Part shown: one piece after another, positions 1-6,848 of the stretch
How the letters are laid out: each line of letters starts with the position of its first letter
Numbering within the stretch: the stretch's first letter is position 1
Origin: Sphingomonadales bacterium
GTDB taxonomy: Bacteria > Pseudomonadota > Alphaproteobacteria > Sphingomonadales > Sphingomonadaceae
NCBI GenBank assembly: GCA_018334165.1
Contig: JAGXTB010000072.1
Coordinates: 1-64,000 of the forward strand
Reading direction: 5' to 3'
DNA length: 64,000 nucleotides
Position numbers and translations under genes: made by a program
Notes under the pieces: model-generated
Database searches by the model: none
What the model was told of the DNA's origin: nothing
Seen by the model: the letters and a program-made list of their open reading frames with translations, nothing else

Positions 1-17
1 TCGGCCTCGTCGCCTAA
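1..17 (+). CDS. 3' end of an upstream gene (partial)
   Basis: One reading frame reaches a TAA at 15-17 after four codons (Gly-Leu-Val-Ala). Since every neighbour reads on this strand and genes are tightly packed, this is probably the tail of a gene that begins outside the window. Too little is present to say more. Confidence 0.3.
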
Positions 18-31
18 AGATTCGTGGCAGC

Positions 32-61
32 GCGCGGCGGGGACACGCCTCCCCGCCGCGC
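32..61 (+). terminator. Perfect 12-bp hairpin, terminator-like
   Basis: GCGCGGCGGGGA (32-43) and TCCCCGCCGCGC (50-61) are exact inverted repeats around a 6-nt loop. It lies between the end of an upstream frame and the first full gene. Only TT follows, not a long U-tract, so it may be a weak terminator or an mRNA-stabilising hairpin. Confidence 0.55.
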
Positions 62-75
62 TTGGGCCGGAGAAC

Positions 76-699
76 ATGTTCCACTATACCGACGCGCCTG
101 ACCTAAAACGGGACGACCAGCACAAGTACTCGCTCATCCCCTCGAACGAAAACCCACTCGGCGTCACGGAAGTCATGGTCGACGTGGGCCTCGAGTCCGA
201 CGACTATTTCACCGAAACGGACAGCAGCCGCGGCATCGCCATCCACGCCGAACTAGCCAACGCCGCCCGCGGCATCGCCCCATTCCCATTCCTAGACCCC
301 GACCTGTACGGCTGGCGTCAAAGCGGCCTCGACAAGCTCGCGGAACTCCTAGCCGACGGCGCCGTCATCCTCGGCGTCGAGGTCATGGCCTACCACCCGC
401 TCTACCGCTTCGCCGGCACCGTCGACCTCATCGTGCTTTGGCGCGGCTACGAATGGATACTGGACTGGAAGTCGGGCAAGGCGTCGAAGGTCACGCGCTT
501 TAAGCTCGCCGCCTACGACATGATCCTGGGCCCCGCGAAGAACGGCAAGCAACGCAAGCGGGCGGCAATTGAGGTGCAGGAGGACGGAAGTCGTGCGAAG
601 CTAATCGAGTACAACACGCCCGATCATTTCCACGACGGCAACCGCTTCCTGAGCTACCTCAATACGTCCCGCGACCGTAAGACTTACGGCGCAAAATAG
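76..699 (+). CDS. PD-(D/E)XK (RecB/Cas4-like) nuclease
   Basis: This 207-residue protein has the core of a PD-(D/E)XK nuclease: GTVDLIV with Asp117, then WILDWKSGK with Asp130 and Lys132, the usual metal-binding and catalytic set. Phage proteins of this type are exonucleases or processing nucleases in recombination and replication. The ATG at 76 has GGAG at 69-72. It opens the early region, and a strong promoter for the next gene follows directly. A RecE/YqaJ-like exonuclease role is plausible, but no RecT-type annealing protein is recognised beside it. The fold is fairly certain, the substrate unknown. Confidence 0.7.
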   Translation: MFHYTDAPDLKRDDQHKYSLIPSNENPLGVTEVMVDVGLESDDYFTETDSSRGIAIHAELANAARGIAPFPFLDPDLYGWRQSGLDKLAELLADGAVILGVEVMAYHPLYRFAGTVDLIVLWRGYEWILDWKSGKASKVTRFKLAAYDMILGPAKNGKQRKRAAIEVQEDGSRAKLIEYNTPDHFHDGNRFLSYLNTSRDRKTYGAK

Positions 700-701
700 A
701 T

Positions 702-730
702 TTGACAAACGCCATGGCATCTGATACGAT
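702..730 (+). promoter_or_regulatory. Early promoter P1 with ATGGC element
   Basis: TTGACA (702-707), a 17-bp spacer and TACGAT (725-730) form a sigma70-like promoter in the gap before the coiled-coil gene. The spacer contains GCCATGGC, a perfect palindrome starting 3 nt after the -35. Five other promoters in the window carry the same ATGGC at the same distance from TTGACA. Confidence 0.75.
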
Positions 731-760
731 CTGGCAACATTGCTAAAACACGGAGAACAC

Positions 761-1999
761 ATGGAAAACACAGACGAACCGACCACCGCTCTAGAAAGAA
801 TCCCGGTCCCCGAAGTCGTCGACCTCGAAATCATCCGTTCCTCGATCGGCCCGTCTATCGACAAGGCCCTGCACCACGCCGCAAAGATTGCGGCCAGCAT
901 CACTGACGACGCCTCCCGCGAGATCGCCATAGATGCGGTCGAGAAGGTCAAAGACGACTGCCTCACCGTTTTAGAGAAGTGGCGCGAAGACTACTACGTC
1001 CCGAAGTACCGCGACGCCGAAGACGCCCGGTCCGTTTTCGACACGCGCATCAAGGAGGCCAAGGCTGTCGTCAAGACCATCATGAGCCACGTCTCCGACT
1101 ACAACGTGCGCAAGAAGCGCGAGGCCGACCTGGCACGGGAGCGCGCCGAAGCCGAGGCGCGGCGCCTGCGCGAGGAACTGGAGCGCAAGCAACGGGAACT
1201 CGAAGCCGCCGAGCGCCGCGCCAATGAGGCGGCGGAGGCGGAGAAGCGCCGCATCAAGGAGGCCGAGGAGGCCGAGGAGCGCCGGATCGTGGCCGAGGCC
1301 GAAGCACGCATCCGCGCCGAACGCGCCGCCCGCGAAGCGGCCGCCGCCGAGACAGCCCGTAAGCTCAAGGAGGAGGAGGATGCCCGCCTCAAGCAGGCCC
1401 AGCTGGCCAAGGACGTCGGAAACGGGGACGCCAAGGTCGATACCATCCTCGAGAGCGCCACGCCGATCAGCCCAGTCCTGGCCAAGCCCGAGCAGGCCAA
1501 GGACCTCGAGACGCTTCGCCTGGAGAACGAACAGGCCACGCGCGTCGCCGAGGAGAAGGTCCTGCGGGAGCAGGCCGCTGCGGCCGAGGCCGAGAATGTG
1601 CGCCTAGCGGCCGAGGCCGACGCCAAAGCCAAGCGCGAGGAGCTGGCCACGGCCACCGCCGCCGCGACCAGCGCGGCCGCCGCCGCAGCGGCGACATCGA
1701 TCGCCACAACGACCGACTCCCGTACCGTAAGCGTGACCAGATGGAAGGTCGACTTAGCCAGCGACGGGACGGTGGACGGAGACCGCGCCGCAGTCATGAC
1801 GCTACTCAAGGCGATCGTGGAAGGCCGTGCGCCCATCGAGGCCATGGGATTCGATGAGAACCACCCAGAGGATTTTAGGCCGTCTTGGGTCGTCAAGCAG
1901 GCAGCAGAAAAAAAGGATAGATTTTTTTGCCCTGGCTGGAAGGCTTATCCACAAGCTGATGAACAACTAAAACGTCGCACCGTAGGTGGGAGACGTTAG
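761..1999 (+). CDS. Coiled-coil phage protein, unknown function
   Basis: This 412-residue protein has a helical N-terminus (about 1-110), a very long Glu/Lys/Arg/Ala-rich coiled coil (about 115-310), an Ala-rich linker, and a compact C-terminal domain (about 320-412) containing the motif RTVSVTRWKVD. Early phage proteins with this build sit next to recombination or nuclease genes, but I cannot name the family. The start is the ATG at 761, with GGAGAA just before it; a TTG 21 nt upstream is in frame but lacks a ribosome site. It is the first gene after promoter P1. Confidence 0.75.
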   Translation: MENTDEPTTALERIPVPEVVDLEIIRSSIGPSIDKALHHAAKIAASITDDASREIAIDAVEKVKDDCLTVLEKWREDYYVPKYRDAEDARSVFDTRIKEAKAVVKTIMSHVSDYNVRKKREADLARERAEAEARRLREELERKQRELEAAERRANEAAEAEKRRIKEAEEAEERRIVAEAEARIRAERAAREAAAAETARKLKEEEDARLKQAQLAKDVGNGDAKVDTILESATPISPVLAKPEQAKDLETLRLENEQATRVAEEKVLREQAAAAEAENVRLAAEADAKAKREELATATAAATSAAAAAAATSIATTTDSRTVSVTRWKVDLASDGTVDGDRAAVMTLLKAIVEGRAPIEAMGFDENHPEDFRPSWVVKQAAEKKDRFFCPGWKAYPQADEQLKRRTVGGRR

Positions 2000-2000
2000 A

Positions 2001-2477
2001 ATGCCACGAGGCGTCTACGCTCGCACCATAAAATCTCTCCCGGAAAGATTCTGGGCCATGGTTGATAAGAACGGTCCAGCGCCAAAGCACAACCAAAAGA
2101 TCGGAGCGTGCTGGTTGTGGACAGGATATCGTTCCACGAATGGATACGGCCAGATCAATCGCGGTGACCACCGCATCGATTATGCCCATCATGTCGCATT
2201 TGAGATTCAGAACGGGACGATCGACACCAATCTGGACGTAATGCATGAGTGCGACAATCGCCCCTGCGTACGCGGAACACACCTCGTGCAAGGGACGCGA
2301 AGCAAGAACATTGGTGATTGCGTCGTTCGCGGAAGACACTTCTCACCATATCGCCATAGGACACATTGCAAAAACGGGCATCTGTTCACTGAAGAAAAAC
2401 GCCCCGACGGTGAAGGAAGAATATGCCGAACATGCATTAATGATAGGGCAAGAAAATATCGTAAAGGGAGACGCTAA
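2001..2477 (+). CDS. HNH homing-type endonuclease
   Basis: This 158-residue protein contains CWLWTGYRSTNGYGQI, then HHVAFE, then VMHECDNRPCVRGTHL, the typical arrangement of free-standing phage HNH endonucleases, in which the His and Asn residues bind metal. A C-terminal CKNGH...CRTC segment looks like a zinc-binding DNA-contact module. GGGAG at 1988-1992 supports the ATG at 2001. It is wedged between two early genes with almost no spacing, as expected for a selfish intron-less homing endonuclease that spreads by cutting unoccupied sites. Confidence 0.75.
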   Translation: MPRGVYARTIKSLPERFWAMVDKNGPAPKHNQKIGACWLWTGYRSTNGYGQINRGDHRIDYAHHVAFEIQNGTIDTNLDVMHECDNRPCVRGTHLVQGTRSKNIGDCVVRGRHFSPYRHRTHCKNGHLFTEEKRPDGEGRICRTCINDRARKYRKGRR

Positions 2478-2479
2478 CC

Positions 2480-2821
2480 ATGGCCGAAGGTGGAGCCGTT
2501 TATAAAGAAATCATCCTCAAGACGATCCGCGAGAAGGAATGGAAGGATGGGAAAGGCTTCGGCGTTTGGGTGGTGCAGACCGTCAAGGACGACAAGAGCT
2601 TTAAGATTCAGGTCCGCGCCGGCATGTACCGGCCGGACAAGGTGACTGGCGAGAAGGTCCTGCCCAAAGACGGCCTCGATGAAGGCGACTTCAAAACCGT
2701 CCACGCCGCCTGGAAGGAAGTCGAGCCGTTGCTTCAGATCCCGAAAGGAACCGCCGTCGACCCGCGCACGACCGACGACACGCCGGAACCGGAGGCCGAA
2801 CTGCCTCCGTGGATGAAGTAA
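2480..2821 (+). CDS. Small acidic-tailed early protein
   Basis: This 113-residue protein has a beta-rich N-terminal part (GFGVWVVQTVKDDKSFKIQV) and an acidic C-terminus ending ELPPWMK. An acidic tail ending in an aromatic residue and a beta-rich body recall single-stranded DNA-binding proteins, and it sits among nuclease genes, but I see no diagnostic motif. AAAGGGAG at 2463-2470 precedes the ATG. Confidence 0.65.
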   Translation: MAEGGAVYKEIILKTIREKEWKDGKGFGVWVVQTVKDDKSFKIQVRAGMYRPDKVTGEKVLPKDGLDEGDFKTVHAAWKEVEPLLQIPKGTAVDPRTTDDTPEPEAELPPWMK

Positions 2822-2829
2822 GGAGAACC

Positions 2830-4329
2830 ATGAAATCACTGAGCAAGAGCCAGTACGTGCGCGGCAACCAATGCCTCAAGAGCCTGTGGTTGTATAGAAA
2901 CAGAAAAGATTTACAGGACCCCGTCGACCCGTTCCAGCAGTCGATCTTCCACTCCGGCACCGCCTTCGGCCTCCTGGCCATGAAACGGTTCGCCGGCGGC
3001 GTCCTCATCCATGCCGACCACGCGCATCCCGAGGACGCTCTGGCCCAAACGGCCGACGCCGTCGCCAGCGGCACCAAGATCATCTACGAGGCCGCGTTCT
3101 TGTTCGAGGACGTCCTGGTGCGCGCCGACGTCGTCACGAAGAACGACAACGGAACCTGGGACCTGACCGAGGTCAAGAGCGCCACGAAGATGAACGACGT
3201 CTACCTCCTCGACGTCGCCGTGCAGCGCCATGTTATGAGCGGCGCTGGCTTCCCGGTTGCGCACGCGCGCGTGGCGCACGCCAACCCCGGATACGTCCGC
3301 TACGGCGAGCTCGACCTCGACAAGCTGTTCGTGGTCGTAGACGTCACGGAGGCGTCCGAGCCGGCCCTGAGCGAGGTCCCCCAGCGCCTGGGGCGCATGA
3401 AGGTCTTCGCCGACGCGCCGGCCGCGCCCGAGATCGGCATCGGGAGCCATTGCGCCAACCCGTACCCCTGCGACTTCGAGGGGAACTGCTGGGCGCACGT
3501 TCCCGAGTACTCCGTCTTTAACCTGGCCTACGCGAAGATGGAAACGAAGCTGGACCTGTTCAACCGCGGCGTCCAGCTGGTCCATCAGGTCAACCCAGAC
3601 TTCGACAACCTTACCGACAAGCGCACGATCAAACAGGTCCAGATCGCGCGCCTGGGCAAGCCGTACGTGGACCTCGAGGCCATCGGCTCCTTCCTCAACG
3701 GCCTGCGCTACCCGATCGCGCACCTGGACTTCGAGACGGACAACCCGGTCATCCCACCGTACGACGGCCTCAAGCCCTACCAGCAGATGCCGTTCCAGGC
3801 TTCCGTGCGCGTCCAGCAGGAGCGCGGCGGGCCGCTCACCGAGTACGGCTACCTAGGCGACGGCTTGGAGGATCCGCGCCGCGACCTGATCGGCTTCCTC
3901 TCCGAACACGTTCCCGAGCAGGGCCACGTCCTGGCCTACTACAAGAGCTTCGAAGGCGGGCGCCTGAAGGAACTCGCGCAGGGCCCCGGCGTCGGCAACC
4001 GAGGGCCGCAGCTCCTCGACATGGCCGCGCGCCTCGTCGACCTGGCAGACCCGTTCAGCAAGAACTGGTACACGCATCCCGGCTTCAAGGGCAAGTGGTC
4101 GATCAAGAACGTCCTGCCTATCCTCGTCCCGACGATGACCTACGCCGGCCTCGTCATCCGCGACGGCACGGCTGCGATGGCCGCGTACGCCGAACTCCGC
4201 GACCCGAAGCTCGACCCGGCGCGCCGCGCCATGCTCACCGAGGCGCTCAAGGTCTACTGCGGCCAGGACACGATGGCCATGGTTAAAATCCTCGAACACC
4301 TATGGGCGCAGGTCGGCGTAGCGGCGTAA
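2830..4329 (+). CDS. DUF2779-type protein: Cas4-like nuclease plus DEDD-like domain
   Basis: This 499-residue protein combines two nuclease-like halves. The N-terminal half carries RADVV (about residue 100) and TEVKS (about 115), matching PD-(D/E)XK nucleases, with Cys15 plus Cys208, Cys214 and Cys220 placed like the iron-sulfur ligands of Cas4. The C-terminal half begins with DFETD (Asp300, Glu302), like the first motif of DEDD/RNase H-fold 3'-5' exonucleases. This arrangement fits the DUF2779 family. The start at 2830 has AAGGAG at 2820-2825; an upstream in-frame GTG overlaps the previous gene and is less likely. A role in DNA end processing is inferred. Confidence 0.7.
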   Translation: MKSLSKSQYVRGNQCLKSLWLYRNRKDLQDPVDPFQQSIFHSGTAFGLLAMKRFAGGVLIHADHAHPEDALAQTADAVASGTKIIYEAAFLFEDVLVRADVVTKNDNGTWDLTEVKSATKMNDVYLLDVAVQRHVMSGAGFPVAHARVAHANPGYVRYGELDLDKLFVVVDVTEASEPALSEVPQRLGRMKVFADAPAAPEIGIGSHCANPYPCDFEGNCWAHVPEYSVFNLAYAKMETKLDLFNRGVQLVHQVNPDFDNLTDKRTIKQVQIARLGKPYVDLEAIGSFLNGLRYPIAHLDFETDNPVIPPYDGLKPYQQMPFQASVRVQQERGGPLTEYGYLGDGLEDPRRDLIGFLSEHVPEQGHVLAYYKSFEGGRLKELAQGPGVGNRGPQLLDMAARLVDLADPFSKNWYTHPGFKGKWSIKNVLPILVPTMTYAGLVIRDGTAAMAAYAELRDPKLDPARRAMLTEALKVYCGQDTMAMVKILEHLWAQVGVAA

Positions 4330-4511
4330 TGACTTTGATGGGGCTGCCGGGAGACCCCGGACCGGAACGGACTTCGAAAGGCCGGTGCCTTCGGGCATGG
4401 CGGGCGCGAGGTTCGTTTCCTGCAAACTTGTGGTACCCAAGAAATGAAGGCGAGGTTAAACCTTGGCCGAAGCAGGCGCAAGACCTGCCCCCATTACCGA
4501 TTGGATTTTAG
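4330..4511 (+). other. Structured intergenic region
   Basis: No convincing gene lies here. A 60-codon frame from an ATG at 4329 (overlapping the previous stop) is Pro/Arg-rich and has no ribosome site. The region is rich in hairpins: CCGGG/CCCGG (4347-4360), TGCC-TTCG-GGCA with a UUCG tetraloop (4386-4397), CCAAG/CTTGG (4437-4466) and GCAGG/CCTGC (4472-4488). It ends at promoter P2. It could be a transcribed leader or trailer RNA, or a terminator cluster. Confidence 0.4.
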
Positions 4512-4540
4512 TTGACAAGTAACATGGCGTTTGCCATCAT
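4512..4540 (+). promoter_or_regulatory. Early promoter P2 with ATGGC-N4-GCCAT dyad
   Basis: TTGACA (4512-4517), 17 bp, then CATCAT (4535-4540). The spacer holds ATGGCGTTTGCCAT when read into the -10, an ATGGC-N4-GCCAT inverted repeat, with ATGGC at the same offset as in the other five promoters. It drives the winged-helix gene, so autoregulation is possible. Confidence 0.65.
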
Positions 4541-4583
4541 ACGCAACGGATAAAATCCGGACGAATTGACGGACAGGAGAGCC

Positions 4584-4976
4584 ATGAGCGACACGACGGG
4601 AATGGTCCACGCCGATCCGCGCCGCGCCGAGGCCGAGGCACTGGCCAAGGTCGCGCCGCACCTCAAGCGCATCAAGACACGTATCATGGCCTGGGCGACG
4701 AACGCCGGGGAGAACGGATTGACCCCCGACGAGTTCGCGCGGGAAACCGGGGCGCTCATCAACACGGTGCGCCGGCGCTTCGTGGACCTTTGGAAGGCCG
4801 GCGAGCTCAAGCCCACCAAGATGACGCGCCCGAACGCGCGCGGCAACCCGGAGACGGTCTGGGTCCTGGGCCACGACGCGCTCGGTGCGGCGGTGCGCGA
4901 GACCAAGGACCAGAAGATCAAACGCCTCGAGGCGCGCGTCGCGGAGCTTGAGAGCACCCTGAGCCGAGCGATATGA
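4584..4976 (+). CDS. Winged-helix DNA-binding protein with C-terminal coiled coil
   Basis: In this 130-residue protein, residues about 25-80 (GLTPDEFARETGALINTVRRRFVDLWKAGEL) read as a helix-turn-helix with a following wing, as in MarR/DprA-type winged helices. Residues about 105-130 form a short coiled coil (KIKRLEARVAELESTL) likely to dimerise it. GACAGGAGAGCC precedes the ATG at 4584. As the first gene after P2 and the only clear HTH regulator in the window, it is the best candidate for the factor that reads the repeated ATGGC element. That link is inference; it could instead be a replication accessory protein. Confidence 0.65.
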   Translation: MSDTTGMVHADPRRAEAEALAKVAPHLKRIKTRIMAWATNAGENGLTPDEFARETGALINTVRRRFVDLWKAGELKPTKMTRPNARGNPETVWVLGHDALGAAVRETKDQKIKRLEARVAELESTLSRAI

Positions 4977-5161
4977 CCAACGACCAGATCAAGGCGCACA
5001 CGATCGACTTCGCCATCAAAATGGCCAACGACGGTGCCGAGCCGGCCGACCAGCTGACGGCCGTCGCGTTGCTGATCCAGTGCAGCTTAAAGGCCGTAAC
5101 GCCTTTGCAACGGACGAAGATCGCCAGCATTTACTTCGACACGATCAGGGCAAACTTGTGA
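4973..5161 (+). CDS. Small helical protein
   Basis: This 62-residue, mostly helical, acidic protein has no motif I recognise. Its ATG overlaps the stop of the winged-helix gene by 4 nt, so the two are probably translationally coupled and may act together. Confidence 0.6.
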   Translation: MTNDQIKAHTIDFAIKMANDGAEPADQLTAVALLIQCSLKAVTPLQRTKIASIYFDTIRANL

Positions 5162-5742
5162 AAGGTTTCACCCATGAAACACCACGCCAGGGCGCGACCA
5201 ACGTCTGGCTGACGCCGCACATCGGGAACGGAAGATTAAACCAAGAGCAGGCCATCGAACGTTTCCTGCCACGCTATAAACTGCTCGACGAATGGACTGG
5301 ATTCGATAAGCAACACCGCTTTTTAGACACAGCCACCGGAAGGGTCGTAACAAAAAGCGGATATTCGGCACGTTCCTCTAGGAAATGGAAAGGTCGATGG
5401 GCCATGATACGAGAGAAGATTTGGCATGGATGTTCAGATAAGCCTTGGTACAGATGCTGGGAAGGGATGATCTCTAGGACCACAGACGGAAAAAAGAGAT
5501 GTTACGATGGCATTGTCGTCTGCGTGGAATGGCGAGATCCGCGCGTCTTTGGAGAATGGGCAGAGCGCAACGGATTCGCGCCTGGATTGACCATCGAGCG
5601 AAAAAACCCGCGCTCTCATTACGCGCCAGAAAATTGCGAGTGGATCACTAAGCAAGAAAACAGCTCGCGAAGTCATATCACAAGCCCGCGTCACCATGAT
5701 AGTAAAGGCCGGTTTGCCCGCGGCGTTTGGAAGCCGGCGTGA
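5158..5742 (+). CDS. HNH/AP2-type homing endonuclease-like protein
   Basis: This protein is 194 residues from the GTG at 5158, which overlaps the previous stop. The C-terminal half has CWEGMISR..., VCVEWRD..., then TIERKNPRSHYAPENCEWIT, the typical string of free-standing phage homing endonucleases of the HNH/AP2 type, where an (R/D)-x-(D/N)-N...Y-x-PENC-x-W-x-T block carries the catalytic and metal residues. A longer frame to 5080 overlaps the previous gene by 80 nt and is not preferred. It probably inserted between the early operon and the methyltransferase genes. Confidence 0.65.
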   Translation: MKGFTHETPRQGATNVWLTPHIGNGRLNQEQAIERFLPRYKLLDEWTGFDKQHRFLDTATGRVVTKSGYSARSSRKWKGRWAMIREKIWHGCSDKPWYRCWEGMISRTTDGKKRCYDGIVVCVEWRDPRVFGEWAERNGFAPGLTIERKNPRSHYAPENCEWITKQENSSRSHITSPRHHDSKGRFARGVWKPA

Positions 5743-6848
5743 CGCCGGAACTCAACCGGATATACCTAGGCGACAACCTCGCCACCATGAAGACGTGGCC
5801 GGACGCCTTCGTCCACACCTGCGTCACCTCGCCGCCTTATTTCGCGCTCCGCGACTACGGCACGGCATCGTGGGAAGGCGGAGACGCCTCGTGCGCGCAC
5901 AGCGTCGGAGGACAGGTGCCGGACGGAAAGGCACCGGGCGCGATCTCTGCCGGCGTCCGCCCCGGGGTAGACGCCAGCAAGTGCCGCAAGTGCGGAGCGA
6001 AACGCATCGACCAACAGATCGGCCTCGAGGCCACGCCAGAGGCCTACGTCGCACGCCTCGTCGAATTGTTCCGCGAGGTCCGACGCGTTCTCCGCGATGA
6101 CGGTACGCTCTGGCTCAACCTCGGCGACTCATATAACGCCTACAACGGCAACCGGGGCACCGAGAGCGAGTACGCCGGCAAGCGCAACGCCATGGAGCCG
6201 GCGTTCCCGGCTGGCCATGGCCTCATGGCGAAAGGGCTCAAGCCCAAGGACCTCATCGGGATCCCGTGGATGGTCGCACTCGCTCTGCGCGCCGACGGCT
6301 GGTACCTGCGATGCGACATTATATGGGCCAAGAAGAACTGCATGCCGGAGAGCGTTACGGACCGGCCCACGAAGGCGCACGAGTATATTTTTCTGTTGTC
6401 GAAGTCGGAGAAATATTTTTACGACGCGGAGGCGATCAAGGAGGCGATCACAGAATCGTCCATCGCGCGCGTGGCGCAAAATGACGGACGGCCAGTGCTC
6501 AACACCGACCGCAAGCGCGATAGCACGCAGGCCGAACAGACGCTTGACATCGCGGCGATGGTGCCGGCGGACGGACGAAGGAACAAACGATCGGTGTGGA
6601 ACGTCGCGCTTAAACCTTTCAACGAAGCACACTTCGCAACTTTCCCTCCGGACCTGATCTCCCCGTGCGTATTGGCCGGCGCGCCACGTGGGGGGGTCGT
6701 ATTGGACCCATTCATGGGCGCGGGGACCACGGCCCTCGTCGCCGCCACACATGATCGCCAATATATCGGGTGCGAATTGAACCCGGAATATAAGTCCATA
6801 GCCGACGCGCGCGTGGCGAACGAATCCGCGCAAGAGAAAATGCTATGA
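5739..6848 (+). CDS. DNA methyltransferase, TSPPY (N4-cytosine/N6-adenine) type
   Basis: In this 369-residue protein, TSPPYFALRDYG near the N-terminus is motif IV of amino-methyltransferases (the Ser points to N4-cytosine, but N6-adenine is possible). FMGAGTTALVAATHDRQYIG near the C-terminus is the SAM-binding motif I. The order IV then I is that of beta-class enzymes. An inserted CxxC segment (SKCRKCGAKR) suggests a small zinc site. The GTG at 5739 overlaps the previous stop; GGAAG lies about 6 nt upstream. It likely protects phage DNA from host restriction. No partner restriction enzyme is visible. Confidence 0.85.
   Translation: MTPELNRIYLGDNLATMKTWPDAFVHTCVTSPPYFALRDYGTASWEGGDASCAHSVGGQVPDGKAPGAISAGVRPGVDASKCRKCGAKRIDQQIGLEATPEAYVARLVELFREVRRVLRDDGTLWLNLGDSYNAYNGNRGTESEYAGKRNAMEPAFPAGHGLMAKGLKPKDLIGIPWMVALALRADGWYLRCDIIWAKKNCMPESVTDRPTKAHEYIFLLSKSEKYFYDAEAIKEAITESSIARVAQNDGRPVLNTDRKRDSTQAEQTLDIAAMVPADGRRNKRSVWNVALKPFNEAHFATFPPDLISPCVLAGAPRGGVVLDPFMGAGTTALVAATHDRQYIGCELNPEYKSIADARVANESAQEKML

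Noticed and set aside
1224-1607. Arg/Pro/Ser-rich frames over the coiled-coil gene
   Set aside because: These are shadows of high-GC coiled-coil codons, with no start signal.
4330-4511. tRNA gene in the structured gap
   Set aside because: GGTTCG-like T-loop text is present, but acceptor and anticodon arms cannot be formed.
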